A stretch of DNA of 50,274 bases from Clostridia bacterium (GTDB taxonomy: Bacteria > Bacillota > Clostridia > Oscillospirales > Acutalibacteraceae), in contig JAFQOT010000005.1 of assembly GCA_017403065.1 (NCBI GenBank), positions 1-50,274 of the forward strand. The letters are read 5' to 3'. Positions 1-7,036 of this stretch are shown in pieces (the stretch's first letter is position 1; every line of letters begins with the position of its first letter). Position numbers and translations under genes: made by a program. Under the pieces are notes generated by a model that saw nothing but the letters and a program-made list of their open reading frames with translations, was not told the DNA's origin and ran no database searches.

Positions 1-114
1 ATAAAATAAATATCCACCCGCATAGCGGGTGGTATTTCATTTTCGGGCATAGCCCTAAACGATACTGGCGGCGCACAAGTGCGCTTTTTAGTTGGCCTGC
101 CAGCCATGCAATAA

Positions 115-585
115 TTACTTACTACCCATAAATGGGTCCCGCGGGTCGAAAAGACTTAATTGGTCTGTTTCCTTATCGTGCTTTAATTGATTCGTGATGT
201 ATTCTTTTATTGCTTTCGTATTTTTACCCGCGGTATCGACGTAATATCCCTTGCACCAAAATTCGCGATTTCTGTATGCAAACTTCATATTACCCCACTT
301 TTGAAATATTAAAAGTGCACTCTTCCCTTTTAAATATCCCATAAACCCTGAAATGCTCATTTTGGGCGGGATACTTACCAGCATATGTATATGGTCTGGG
401 CATACTTCGCCTTCAACTATTTCTACGCCTTTCCATTCACAAAGTTTTCTTAATATTTCCCTTATTTCTAACCTTTTATCTTCGTAGAAAACTTTTCGTC
501 GGTACTTTGGCGCAAAAACTATATGGTACTTGCAATTCCATTTTGTGTGTGCTAAACTATTTGTACTGATTTCTTCTTTTTTCAT
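115..585 (-). CDS. tnpA: IS200/IS605 family transposase TnpA
   Basis: This 156-residue protein has the usual length for IS200 TnpA (about 140-155). It shows the N-terminal signature KYHIVFAPKYRRKVFY, the metal-binding HUH motif in CPDHIHMLVSIPP, and the helix with the catalytic tyrosine in YVDTAGKNTKAIKEYI. Such enzymes cut and rejoin single-stranded DNA at the hairpin ends of the element, usually while the replication fork passes. The start ATG at 585 follows a GGAGG ribosome site 8 bases upstream, but that site is buried in a 17-bp inverted repeat (590-655). The frame is complete and looks intact. Confidence 0.95.
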   Translation of the reverse strand: MKKEEISTNSLAHTKWNCKYHIVFAPKYRRKVFYEDKRLEIREILRKLCEWKGVEIVEGEVCPDHIHMLVSIPPKMSISGFMGYLKGKSALLIFQKWGNMKFAYRNREFWCKGYYVDTAGKNTKAIKEYITNQLKHDKETDQLSLFDPRDPFMGSK

Positions 586-589
586 TTAT

Positions 590-655
590 AAATCCTCCGT
601 TTGTGTCTTTGCTTGACTGGCAGGTCATTGCTATTTTAACACAAACGGAGGATTT
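590..655 (-). promoter_or_regulatory. Inverted repeat hiding the tnpA ribosome site
   Basis: Bases 590-606 and 639-655 are a perfect 17-bp inverted repeat. In the transposase direction the second arm contains the GGAGG ribosome site just before the ATG. If it folds in RNA, translation is blocked. A leader stem-loop that blocks tnpA translation is known from the classical IS200 of enterobacteria, so the same control is inferred here. Confidence 0.7.
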
Positions 656-714
656 TGTTCATCGGTTAACCTCTTTTGAACCACGCGACTATCGCGTGGT
701 TTTCGTTATACAAT

Positions 715-748
715 AAAGAGCTTGCAGTCGTTTGACCGCAAGCTCTTT
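715..748. terminator. Hairpin terminator at the 3' end of the fabG-like gene
   Basis: AAAGAGCTTGC (715-725) pairs perfectly with 738-748 over 11 bp. Leftward it follows the FabG-like stop codon but has only a short U tract (TTTATTG). Rightward it is followed by TTTTAAAATTTTTT, so it could work in both directions. It lies at the edge of the IS200 element. Confidence 0.55.
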
Positions 749-769
749 TAAAATTTTTTATAAAGTAAT

Positions 770-1504
770 TTAAACAACATATCCACCGTTTACACCTAAA
801 ACCTGACCGGTAATGTAATCGGCCTTTTCAGATGATAAAAATTCTATAGCGGCGGCAATCTCGTCAGCGCTACCAATTCTTCCTAAAGGAATTGTTTCTA
901 CGAAATCGTTTAGTTCTTCTATAGTGTAATTAGAATTCATACTTGTTTCTATTAGTCCGGGGGCGATAGCGTTAACTGTAATGCCGCTTGGGGCTAATTC
1001 CTTTGCCAAGGCTTTTGTAAGACCGATAACTCCTGCTTTTGCGGCAGAGTAGGCAACCTCACAAGATGCGCCAACCTGACCCCACATTGAAGAAATATTT
1101 ATAATTTTGCCAGACTGTCTGCTTATCATAGAAGGAATTACCGATTTACAGCAATTAAACACACCTTTAAGATTAACGTCAATTATTCTGTCAAACTCAA
1201 CCTCGTCAGTATCTGTAACTAAACCGTCAAAGGCAATTCCGGCATTATTGACCAAAATATCAAGACTACCAAATTTATATAAAGTTTCCTTAACCATAAG
1301 CTCAACCTCTAAACGATTAGAAACATCTGCCTTATGTAGCATTACAGAATATCCGTGAGAAGCTAAGGAACGGCAGAGTAGGGAAGCGGATTCGTGAGAG
1401 CTGTTATAATTGATTACAACATTGTATCCCTTTTGCGCAAAAAGAATTGCAGTAGCGGCGCCGATACCTTTAGAAGCGCCTGTTACAATTACGGTCTTTT
1501 TCAT
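770..1504 (-). CDS. FabG-like short-chain dehydrogenase/reductase
   Basis: This 244-residue protein is a classical SDR. It has the TGASKGIG dinucleotide-binding motif near the N-terminus, NNAG around residue 87, a catalytic serine in INISS, the YxxxK pair in VAYSAAKAG, and a C-terminal GQVLGVNGGY end typical of FabG. The family reduces 3-oxoacyl-ACP with NADPH in fatty acid synthesis. This copy is alone, not in a fab cluster, so another keto substrate is equally possible. The ribosome site GGAG precedes ATG 1504. It is divergent from spoIIM, with about 400 bp between them. Confidence 0.85.
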   Translation of the reverse strand: MKKTVIVTGASKGIGAATAILFAQKGYNVVINYNSSHESASLLCRSLASHGYSVMLHKADVSNRLEVELMVKETLYKFGSLDILVNNAGIAFDGLVTDTDEVEFDRIIDVNLKGVFNCCKSVIPSMISRQSGKIINISSMWGQVGASCEVAYSAAKAGVIGLTKALAKELAPSGITVNAIAPGLIETSMNSNYTIEELNDFVETIPLGRIGSADEIAAAIEFLSSEKADYITGQVLGVNGGYVV

Positions 1505-1677
1505 ATTATATCTCCAATCAAAAAGTAATTACTTTGAATATTTATATTATAACATAATAATTTAAAAAAGCAATGGCGTTTTTATCAATAGGTTGGGTTT
1601 ACATAAAGCGAAACATACATATATTGTGTTGTTAACATAATAACTTTACATAATATTTTATTTTTTAAAAAATATAG

Positions 1678-1705
1678 TTGACATAATTTTTAAAATGAGT
1701 ATAAT
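1678..1705 (+). promoter_or_regulatory. SigA-type promoter upstream of spoIIM
   Basis: TTGACA (1678-1683) and TATAAT (1700-1705) are separated by 16 bases, an almost consensus vegetative promoter. The expected transcript starts near 1712, about 200 bases before spoIIM, and meets a terminator-like hairpin first (1745-1777). Confidence 0.7.
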
Positions 1706-1744
1706 AGGATATATAGATGTTAAATATTAGATTTTCAGCGGCTT

Positions 1745-1777
1745 AGCTCTCTGTATTTTCAGAGTGCTGATTTTTTT
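1745..1777 (+). terminator. Terminator or attenuator in the spoIIM leader
   Basis: AGCTCTCTG (1745-1753) pairs with CAGAGTGCT (1760-1768) with one mismatch, followed by a run of seven T (1771-1777). With the strong promoter just upstream this would give a transcript of about 65 nt ending before spoIIM. The remaining intergenic bases (1505-1677 and 1778-1920) are AT-rich and show no other clear feature. Confidence 0.55.
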
Positions 1778-1920
1778 CACTCAATATATTGGTTTACATA
1801 ATACCTGTTAAAAACAATATTTGGTGTTTCTTCTGTTTTTAATATCTAAATATAGTTTTAAAAATTTAGAATATCTTGTCCGTATTTTTCATAAACATAT
1901 TCTTAAAGAGGGTGTTGTTT

Positions 1921-2553
1921 TTGAAAGTTGGAAAGGTTATAAATTTAAATAAATTTAATCTGATAATTGAATTTTTTAAAAAGAATTATTTAAGTTTAAT
2001 TTTAACATTATTTTATATTTTCGGTTTAGCTTTTGGTATTTTTTCTTATAAAAATTCCGACAGCATTAGGGAATACTCAACTGATTACCTTTTAAAATTT
2101 TGTGAGCTTAGAACAGAAAGCGGATTTTTAAAGATTCTATTTAATTCGTTATTTTCTTCTGTTACATATATAGCATTCTTATTTATTGCAGGCGGCGCAA
2201 TTTTAGGTTTTGTTTTAGTTCCGTTTTTAATATCTGTTAAGGGTTTTTCGTTAGGTTGTATTACAGCTTATATTTATTCTGAATATGCGCTAAAAGGTGT
2301 AGCTTTTAATGCTGTGATGATTATGCCTTGGGCGGTTATTTTAGTAATAGCTATGATTTTAGCAGGTAGAGAATCGATTAAATTTTCCTTTAAGCTCACA
2401 GGATTAACAATTCCTACCAACAGACCTGCGAATTTATTTAATGTTTTTAAACTTTATTGCGGCAAATATATTTTCGTTTTATTTTTATGTCTTTTATCAG
2501 CTTTTGCAGATGGCTTGATTTCTTACTATTTTGCTGATAGCTTTATTTTGTAA
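1921..2553 (+). CDS. spoIIM: SpoIIM-like stage II sporulation membrane protein
   Basis: About 210 residues, with a hydrophobic segment near the N-terminus, several further membrane spans, and the central run SLFSSVTYIAFLFIAGGAILG that resembles SpoIIM/DUF95 proteins. In the family, SpoIIM recruits SpoIIP and SpoIID to the engulfing septum of the sporulating mother cell. The start chosen is TTG 1921, 9 bases after AAAGAGG; upstream TTG 1876 has no ribosome site. A xerD-type gene follows 22 bases later. The pair spoIIM-xerD (ripX) also occurs in Bacillus subtilis, which supports the call. Confidence 0.8.
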   Translation: MKVGKVINLNKFNLIIEFFKKNYLSLILTLFYIFGLAFGIFSYKNSDSIREYSTDYLLKFCELRTESGFLKILFNSLFSSVTYIAFLFIAGGAILGFVLVPFLISVKGFSLGCITAYIYSEYALKGVAFNAVMIMPWAVILVIAMILAGRESIKFSFKLTGLTIPTNRPANLFNVFKLYCGKYIFVLFLCLLSAFADGLISYYFADSFIL

Positions 2554-2575
2554 TTAACATTTAAGGAGGTGCAAT

Positions 2576-3460
2576 ATGAGGGATTATTTTAACGATTTTA
2601 AAACTTATTTAATTGAAGTTAAGAAAGCTTCTAAAAATACTGTTGAATCCTATATGCGTGATATTTCCCAATTTTCTTCATATTGTTCTGACGTAAATGT
2701 TAGTGACCCCAGCATTTGTGATAACAAATTTTTAAAGCAATACTCTGAATATTTATTAAAACAGGGAAAATCCGCTTCTACAGTTTCAAGAATTGGCTCA
2801 ACTTTACGTTGCTTTTATAAATATTTAATGGCAGAAAAAATTGTTAAAATTAACCCTGCTGAAAAAATTGATGTAAAAAAGGCTGAAAAAAAGCTGCCTG
2901 GAATACTTACTTCAAAGGAAATTTTGTTGTTGCTTTCTCAAACTGACGGTATTGATAACAAAAGCATTCGCGACAAGGCGATGCTTGAGCTTTTATATGC
3001 AACAGGCATAAAGGTTTCAGAGCTTATCGAGCTTAATGTTAATGATATCAATTTATCTATTGGAATTTTGCATTTAAACAAGGGTAACAAGGAAAGGGTA
3101 ATTCCCATTTATCCCGCCGCTGTGAAAAGTATAACAAGTTATCTTGAAAATGTTCGTCCCGCTATAGCTACTGACGATACTGATAGGTTGTTTACTAATA
3201 TGAACGGACAGGCTATGTCACGTCAAGGCTTTTGGAAAATTATCAAGCATTATGCCGATTTGGCGGGTATTAAGAAGGATATTACCCCACAGACTTTGCG
3301 TCATTCTTTTGCGGCTCATCTTCTTGAAAACGGTGCTAAGCTATCAGATATTAAGGAAATGTTAGGCCATTCTGATATTTCTTCAACCTTGGTATATGCC
3401 AAACTTATGAAGAGTCAATATACATCTGCTTATGCTAAGTTTCATCCATTAGCTAAATAA
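2576..3460 (+). CDS. XerD-like tyrosine recombinase with altered catalytic residues
   Basis: 294 residues, the usual Xer length, with an N-terminal SAM-like core-binding domain (about 1-90) and a C-terminal catalytic domain. The position next to spoIIM is that of xerD, which resolves chromosome dimers at dif. Catalytic positions read K146 where the first arginine is expected (ATGIKVSEL instead of the usual ATGLRVSEL), K172, Q239 where HxxR histidine is expected (TPQTLRHSF), R242, H265 and Y274. So two of six catalytic residues are replaced while the tyrosine is kept. It may be a weak or specialised enzyme, or a paralogue. An AAGGAGG ribosome site precedes the ATG. Confidence 0.85.
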   Translation: MRDYFNDFKTYLIEVKKASKNTVESYMRDISQFSSYCSDVNVSDPSICDNKFLKQYSEYLLKQGKSASTVSRIGSTLRCFYKYLMAEKIVKINPAEKIDVKKAEKKLPGILTSKEILLLLSQTDGIDNKSIRDKAMLELLYATGIKVSELIELNVNDINLSIGILHLNKGNKERVIPIYPAAVKSITSYLENVRPAIATDDTDRLFTNMNGQAMSRQGFWKIIKHYADLAGIKKDITPQTLRHSFAAHLLENGAKLSDIKEMLGHSDISSTLVYAKLMKSQYTSAYAKFHPLAK

Positions 3461-3466
3461 AATATT

Positions 3467-3509
3467 CAAAGCTTAACCTCGGTGAAAATTTCATCGGGGC
3501 TTTGTTTTA
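3467..3509 (+). terminator. Terminator after the xerD-like gene
   Basis: CAAAGC and GCTTTG enclose CCTCGGTGAAA/TTTCATCGGGG (with G-U pairs), followed by TTTT. It separates the spoIIM-xerD pair from the proline operon. Confidence 0.75.
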
Positions 3510-3590
3510 TAAAAACATTAAATTTTTAGAAAAAATCGCTATAATCAGCATTTTTTGTAAATAATAGTAGAATTTTTTTAGTAAGTAGTA

Positions 3591-3596
3591 TATAAT
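3591..3596 (+). promoter_or_regulatory. Likely -10 box of the pro operon
   Basis: A consensus TATAAT lies 31 bases before the proB start, with no good -35 box at the normal spacing. It is the only promoter-like signal between the terminator at 3509 and proB. Confidence 0.4.
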
Positions 3597-3626
3597 AAAT
3601 TTAATCTTAAGTTTTAGGTGAAAAAT

Positions 3627-4397
3627 ATGCGTATAGTAATAAAAATCGGAACATCAACTTTAGCTCATAAAACAGGAAGACTAAATATTAGCCGTGTTGA
3701 AAAGCTATGTAAGGTTATAAGCGACTTAAAGAACAAAGGCGACGAAATTATTTTGGTTTCTTCGGGCGCTATAGGTATGGGCGTGGGAAAGCTTATGCTA
3801 CCAAAAAAACCTGATGATATACCTACTAAACAGGCAGCCGCTTCAGTCGGTCAATGCGAGCTTATGTACACCTATGATAAGTTATTTGCGGAATATAATC
3901 ACACAGTGGCGCAAATACTTATTACAGGCGAGGATATTGAGCATAAAGATCGTTGCAATAATTTTAAAAACACAGTTTGCCGCTTGTTAGAATTAAATGC
4001 AATACCTATAATCAACGAAAATGATACTATTGCTACTAACGAAATTGTAATAGGCGATAACGATACATTAGGCGCTATTGTCGCCACCACAATAAATGCT
4101 GATTTACTTATAATTTTATCTGATATTGACGGTTTATTTACCGCTGATCCTCATAAAGATGATAATGCAGTATTGTTACATACAGTTAAGGAAATTACAA
4201 AAGAAATCGAAGATATGACCGGCGGTACAGACAGTAACTTAGGTACAGGCGGTATGATAACTAAAATTAACGCTGCCAAAATCGCTACTAAAGCGGGAGT
4301 AGATATGATTATTGCAAACGGTAGTAATCCTGATATTCTCTATGAAATAATGGAAGGAAAAGACGTTGGAACACGTTTTATTGCAGGTAAAATTTAA
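3627..4397 (+). CDS. proB: Glutamate 5-kinase, short form without PUA domain
   Basis: It phosphorylates glutamate to gamma-glutamyl phosphate, the first step of proline synthesis. The amino acid kinase domain fills the whole protein of 256 residues: IKIGTSTL at the N-terminus, VSSGAIGMG, INENDTIA and the DIDGLFTADPH loop, and GTGGMITKINAA near the end. The C-terminal PUA domain found in the roughly 365-residue enzymes is absent. ATG 3627 is preferred over GTG 3618 because the AGGTG ribosome site lies 6 bases before it. The stop overlaps the proA start by one base (TAATG), so the two are translationally coupled. Confidence 0.95.
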   Translation: MRIVIKIGTSTLAHKTGRLNISRVEKLCKVISDLKNKGDEIILVSSGAIGMGVGKLMLPKKPDDIPTKQAAASVGQCELMYTYDKLFAEYNHTVAQILITGEDIEHKDRCNNFKNTVCRLLELNAIPIINENDTIATNEIVIGDNDTLGAIVATTINADLLIILSDIDGLFTADPHKDDNAVLLHTVKEITKEIEDMTGGTDSNLGTGGMITKINAAKIATKAGVDMIIANGSNPDILYEIMEGKDVGTRFIAGKI

Positions 4398-5641
4398 TGG
4401 TTAGTACTATTGATATTTTAAAAATAGCAAAAGAAACTTCAAACAATGCTCCTTTAAGCAGTGAAATTAAAAATTCAGCCTTAAAAGCTATGGCGGCTAA
4501 CCTTGTAAATTCTACCGACGAAATTTTAAGGGCAAATGAATCAGATATAAATAACGCAAAGGGTAAAATATCTGATGTTATGATTGACAGGCTAAGGCTT
4601 TCAAAAGAGCGTATTGCCGATATGGCGGATGGCATTTTAAAGGTTGCAAATCTTTGTGATCCTGTGGGCAGAGTGCTTGAAAAATTTGAGCATCAAAAGG
4701 GATTTTCGGTTGAAAAAACCTCTGTGCCATTCGGTGTGGTGGCAATAATTTACGAAAGCCGCCCAAACGTGACCTCTGACGCAGCCGCATTAGCCTTTAA
4801 AAGTGGTAACGTTTGCATTTTAAGAAGCGGTAAGGAGGCATTTGCTTCTGCATACGCTATTGTAAAAGCGCTAAAAAAGGGTTTAAAGACTTGTGGTATC
4901 GATGAAAATTATATAAATTTAATAGAGGATACTACACGTCAGAGCGCTAACGAGCTTATGACAGCTGTAGGTTTTGTTGACCTTTTAATCCCAAGAGGCG
5001 GAAAGGGACTTATAAAAGCGTGTACTGAAAACGCCAAAGTACCCTGTATTGAAACGGGCACAGGTATTTGTCATATTTATGTTGATAAGTACGCTGACTT
5101 GGATATGGCATTAAATATAATTGACAACGCTAAGAGAAGCCGTCCTTCTGTTTGCAATGCCGCAGAGGTATGCTTAATACACAAGGATATTGCAAAAGAA
5201 TTTTTGCCACGTTTGTATGATTTATTTACAAAAACTCAGCCTATAACACAGCTTATGGGCGACGAAAGAGTTTTAAAATATATAAATGTATCAAAAGCTA
5301 ATGAATTTGATTTTGATACCGAATTTTTAGATTATAAATTGGCTTTGAAAATTGTTGACAGCACGGAAGATGCGGTGTTGCACATTTCTAAACACTCAAC
5401 CCACCATAGTGAAAGCATTATTTCTTTTAATAAAGAAGCGGTTGATTATTTTACTTCTTCTGTTGATTCTGCGGCAGTATATGTTAACGCTTCTACTCGG
5501 TTTACCGACGGGGGAGAATTTGGTCTTGGTTGCGAAATGGGTATTTCAACACAAAAATTGCACGCGAGAGGTCCTATGGGTCTTAATGAATTAAATACTT
5601 ATAAGTATATTATAAAAGGTAATGGACAAATCAGAAATTAA
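4397..5641 (+). CDS. proA: Gamma-glutamyl phosphate reductase
   Basis: This 414-residue NADPH enzyme converts gamma-glutamyl phosphate to glutamate semialdehyde, the second step of proline synthesis. It has the aldehyde dehydrogenase fold with the motifs VAIIYESRPNVTSDAAALAFKSGN and LIPRGGKGL, the catalytic cysteine region RPSVCNAAEVCLIH, and a C-terminal FTDGGEFGLGCEMGISTQK. Length is normal. It sits between proB (one-base overlap) and proC (16-base gap), so all three steps from glutamate are co-transcribed. Confidence 0.97.
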   Translation: MVSTIDILKIAKETSNNAPLSSEIKNSALKAMAANLVNSTDEILRANESDINNAKGKISDVMIDRLRLSKERIADMADGILKVANLCDPVGRVLEKFEHQKGFSVEKTSVPFGVVAIIYESRPNVTSDAAALAFKSGNVCILRSGKEAFASAYAIVKALKKGLKTCGIDENYINLIEDTTRQSANELMTAVGFVDLLIPRGGKGLIKACTENAKVPCIETGTGICHIYVDKYADLDMALNIIDNAKRSRPSVCNAAEVCLIHKDIAKEFLPRLYDLFTKTQPITQLMGDERVLKYINVSKANEFDFDTEFLDYKLALKIVDSTEDAVLHISKHSTHHSESIISFNKEAVDYFTSSVDSAAVYVNASTRFTDGGEFGLGCEMGISTQKLHARGPMGLNELNTYKYIIKGNGQIRN

Positions 5642-5657
5642 AATGGAGGAATAAATT

Positions 5658-6467
5658 ATGTCTTCTGTAAATTACGGATTTATTGGCGCAGGTAATATGG
5701 GCGGCGCTTTAGCCCGCGCAGTTGCTTCATCAGTAGGCTCAAATCAGGTAGTGATAGCTGATATTTCTACTGTTAAGGCTCAGAACTTAGCAGAGGAAAT
5801 CAAATGCTCTTTTTCCGATACAGCGGCTGTTGCAAAGGAAGCAAAATATATTTTTTTAGGCGTTAAACCTCAGGTTTTAAATAAGGTCTTAGATTCAATT
5901 AAGGAAATTTTAGAAAAAAGGGAAGACCGCTTTATATTAGTTTCTATGGCGGCTGGAGTTTCAATTTCACAGATTGAAGAAATGCTACAAACTAAATATC
6001 CTATAATCAGAATTATGCCTAATACCCCTGTTTCTAAGGGCAAAGGTATGATTTTATATACTGCAAATGCTTCTGTATTTATGGATGAATTAGGCGAATT
6101 TTGTAACGCTTTAAAGCTTGGTGGCAGATTAGATAAAATTGATGAAAAGCTAATAGATGCGGCATCTGCAGTTTCCGGCTGCGGTCCAGCCTTTGTTTAT
6201 ATGTTTGCTGAGGCTATGGCTGACGGCGCTGTAGAATGCGGCTTACCAAGAAATAAAGCTTTAGAATACGCGGCACAAACTCTTAGTGGCGCCGCAGAAT
6301 TGCTTTTAACTACAGGCAAGCACCCAGGTGTTTTAAAGGATGAGGTTTGTAGTCCTGGAGGCACTACTATTGCAGGTGTTCACGCATTAGAGGAAAAAGG
6401 CTTCAGGGGCGCAGTAATTAACGCTGTAAAATCAGCATACAATAAAACAATCAATTTAGGTAAATAA
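5658..6467 (+). CDS. proC: Pyrroline-5-carboxylate reductase
   Basis: The last enzyme of proline synthesis reduces pyrroline-5-carboxylate with NAD(P)H. The 269-residue protein has a Rossmann motif at the N-terminus (GFIGAGNMGGAL), GVKPQVL, the substrate loop SGCGPAFVYMFAEAM, and the family signature SPGGTTIAGVHALEEKGFRG. A GGAGG-like site precedes ATG 5658. It ends the proB-proA-proC operon and is followed directly by a strong terminator. Confidence 0.97.
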   Translation: MSSVNYGFIGAGNMGGALARAVASSVGSNQVVIADISTVKAQNLAEEIKCSFSDTAAVAKEAKYIFLGVKPQVLNKVLDSIKEILEKREDRFILVSMAAGVSISQIEEMLQTKYPIIRIMPNTPVSKGKGMILYTANASVFMDELGEFCNALKLGGRLDKIDEKLIDAASAVSGCGPAFVYMFAEAMADGAVECGLPRNKALEYAAQTLSGAAELLLTTGKHPGVLKDEVCSPGGTTIAGVHALEEKGFRGAVINAVKSAYNKTINLGK

Positions 6468-6469
6468 GT

Positions 6470-6505
6470 TTTAGCGTCCTTTATAAAAAAGGACGCTAAA
6501 TTTTT
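6470..6505 (+). terminator. Terminator of the pro operon
   Basis: TTTAGCGTCCTTT (6470-6482) pairs perfectly with 6488-6500 and is followed by TTTTT, three bases after the proC stop. Confidence 0.9.
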
Positions 6506-6526
6506 GTAAAATTTAATTAAAACATA

Positions 6527-6571
6527 TTGACTTGTGAATTTAAAAATAATATAATTAGTTAGCAAACTAAC
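6527..6571 (+). promoter_or_regulatory. Promoter and MarR-type operator
   Basis: TTGACT (6527-6532), 17 bases, then TATAAT (6550-6555) form a good vegetative promoter. Directly after the -10 box lies the palindrome GTTAG-caaa-CTAAC (6558-6571), covering the start of transcription. This is the usual place for a MarR protein to bind and repress its own operon, and marR follows 19 bases later. Confidence 0.75.
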
Positions 6572-6589
6572 ATTTTTTAGAGGTGAATT

Positions 6590-7036
6590 ATGCAACGCAA
6601 AAATGATATTGGTTTAGCTATACGAAAATTGTCAATCCTTATAAAGAGAGATATTGAAAAATCTAAAATCAAATTAGGAATTGACACATTAAAGGGAGTT
6701 AACGGTTGGGCGATTAACTACTTTAATGAAAATAGGGATAAAAACATATTTCAAAAGGATTTTGAAGAAAAATTTTCTATAAGACGCTCTACTGCAAGTA
6801 ATATTTTAAAAAATATGGAGCAGAAGGGCTTAATTAAACGCATAGCCGTCGAAAATGATGCAAGACTTAAAAAAATAGTCTTGACCGCGGCAGCCATTGA
6901 TTTAAATAATAAAATCAATGAAGATATAAAACTTCGTGAAATTAAAATGCGAAAAGATATTGACCAAAAGGAATTAGAAATTTTCTTTAAGGTTATCGAC
7001 AAGATATCAGACAATTTGGAGGTCCAAAATGATTAA
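6590..7036 (+). CDS. MarR-family transcriptional regulator
   Basis: 148 residues with a winged helix-turn-helix in the middle (DFEEKFSIRRSTASNILKNMEQKGLIKRIAVENDARLKK covers recognition helix and wing) and long helices at both ends for dimer formation. Such proteins usually repress their own operon until a small toxic compound binds. The palindrome at 6558-6571 is the likely operator. The stop overlaps the start of the first ABC transporter gene by 8 bases, so the regulator and exporter form one operon. The inducing ligand cannot be told from sequence. Confidence 0.9.
   Translation: MQRKNDIGLAIRKLSILIKRDIEKSKIKLGIDTLKGVNGWAINYFNENRDKNIFQKDFEEKFSIRRSTASNILKNMEQKGLIKRIAVENDARLKKIVLTAAAIDLNNKINEDIKLREIKMRKDIDQKELEIFFKVIDKISDNLEVQND

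Larger units (their letters stand above)
1..712 (-). mobile_element. IS200/IS605-type insertion sequence
   Basis: A single small HUH transposase gene, read leftward, is flanked by two short subterminal hairpins of the same design: CCACCCGC-ata-GCGGGTGG at 14-32 and AACCACGCG-actat-CGCGTGGTT at 679-701. This is the layout of IS200, which ends in hairpins rather than long inverted repeats. Further internal hairpins lie at 71-84 (GCGCAC-aa-GTGCGC followed by a T run on the + strand) and 590-655. No accessory tnpB is present. The exact ends cannot be fixed from this copy alone; the left end lies in or just outside the first ten bases and the right end near 702-712. Confidence 0.8.

Noticed and set aside
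3627..4397. proB as a truncated gene because the PUA domain is missing
   Set aside because: The kinase domain is complete and the stop is coupled to proA by overlap. Short ProB forms without PUA are known, so this is a natural variant.
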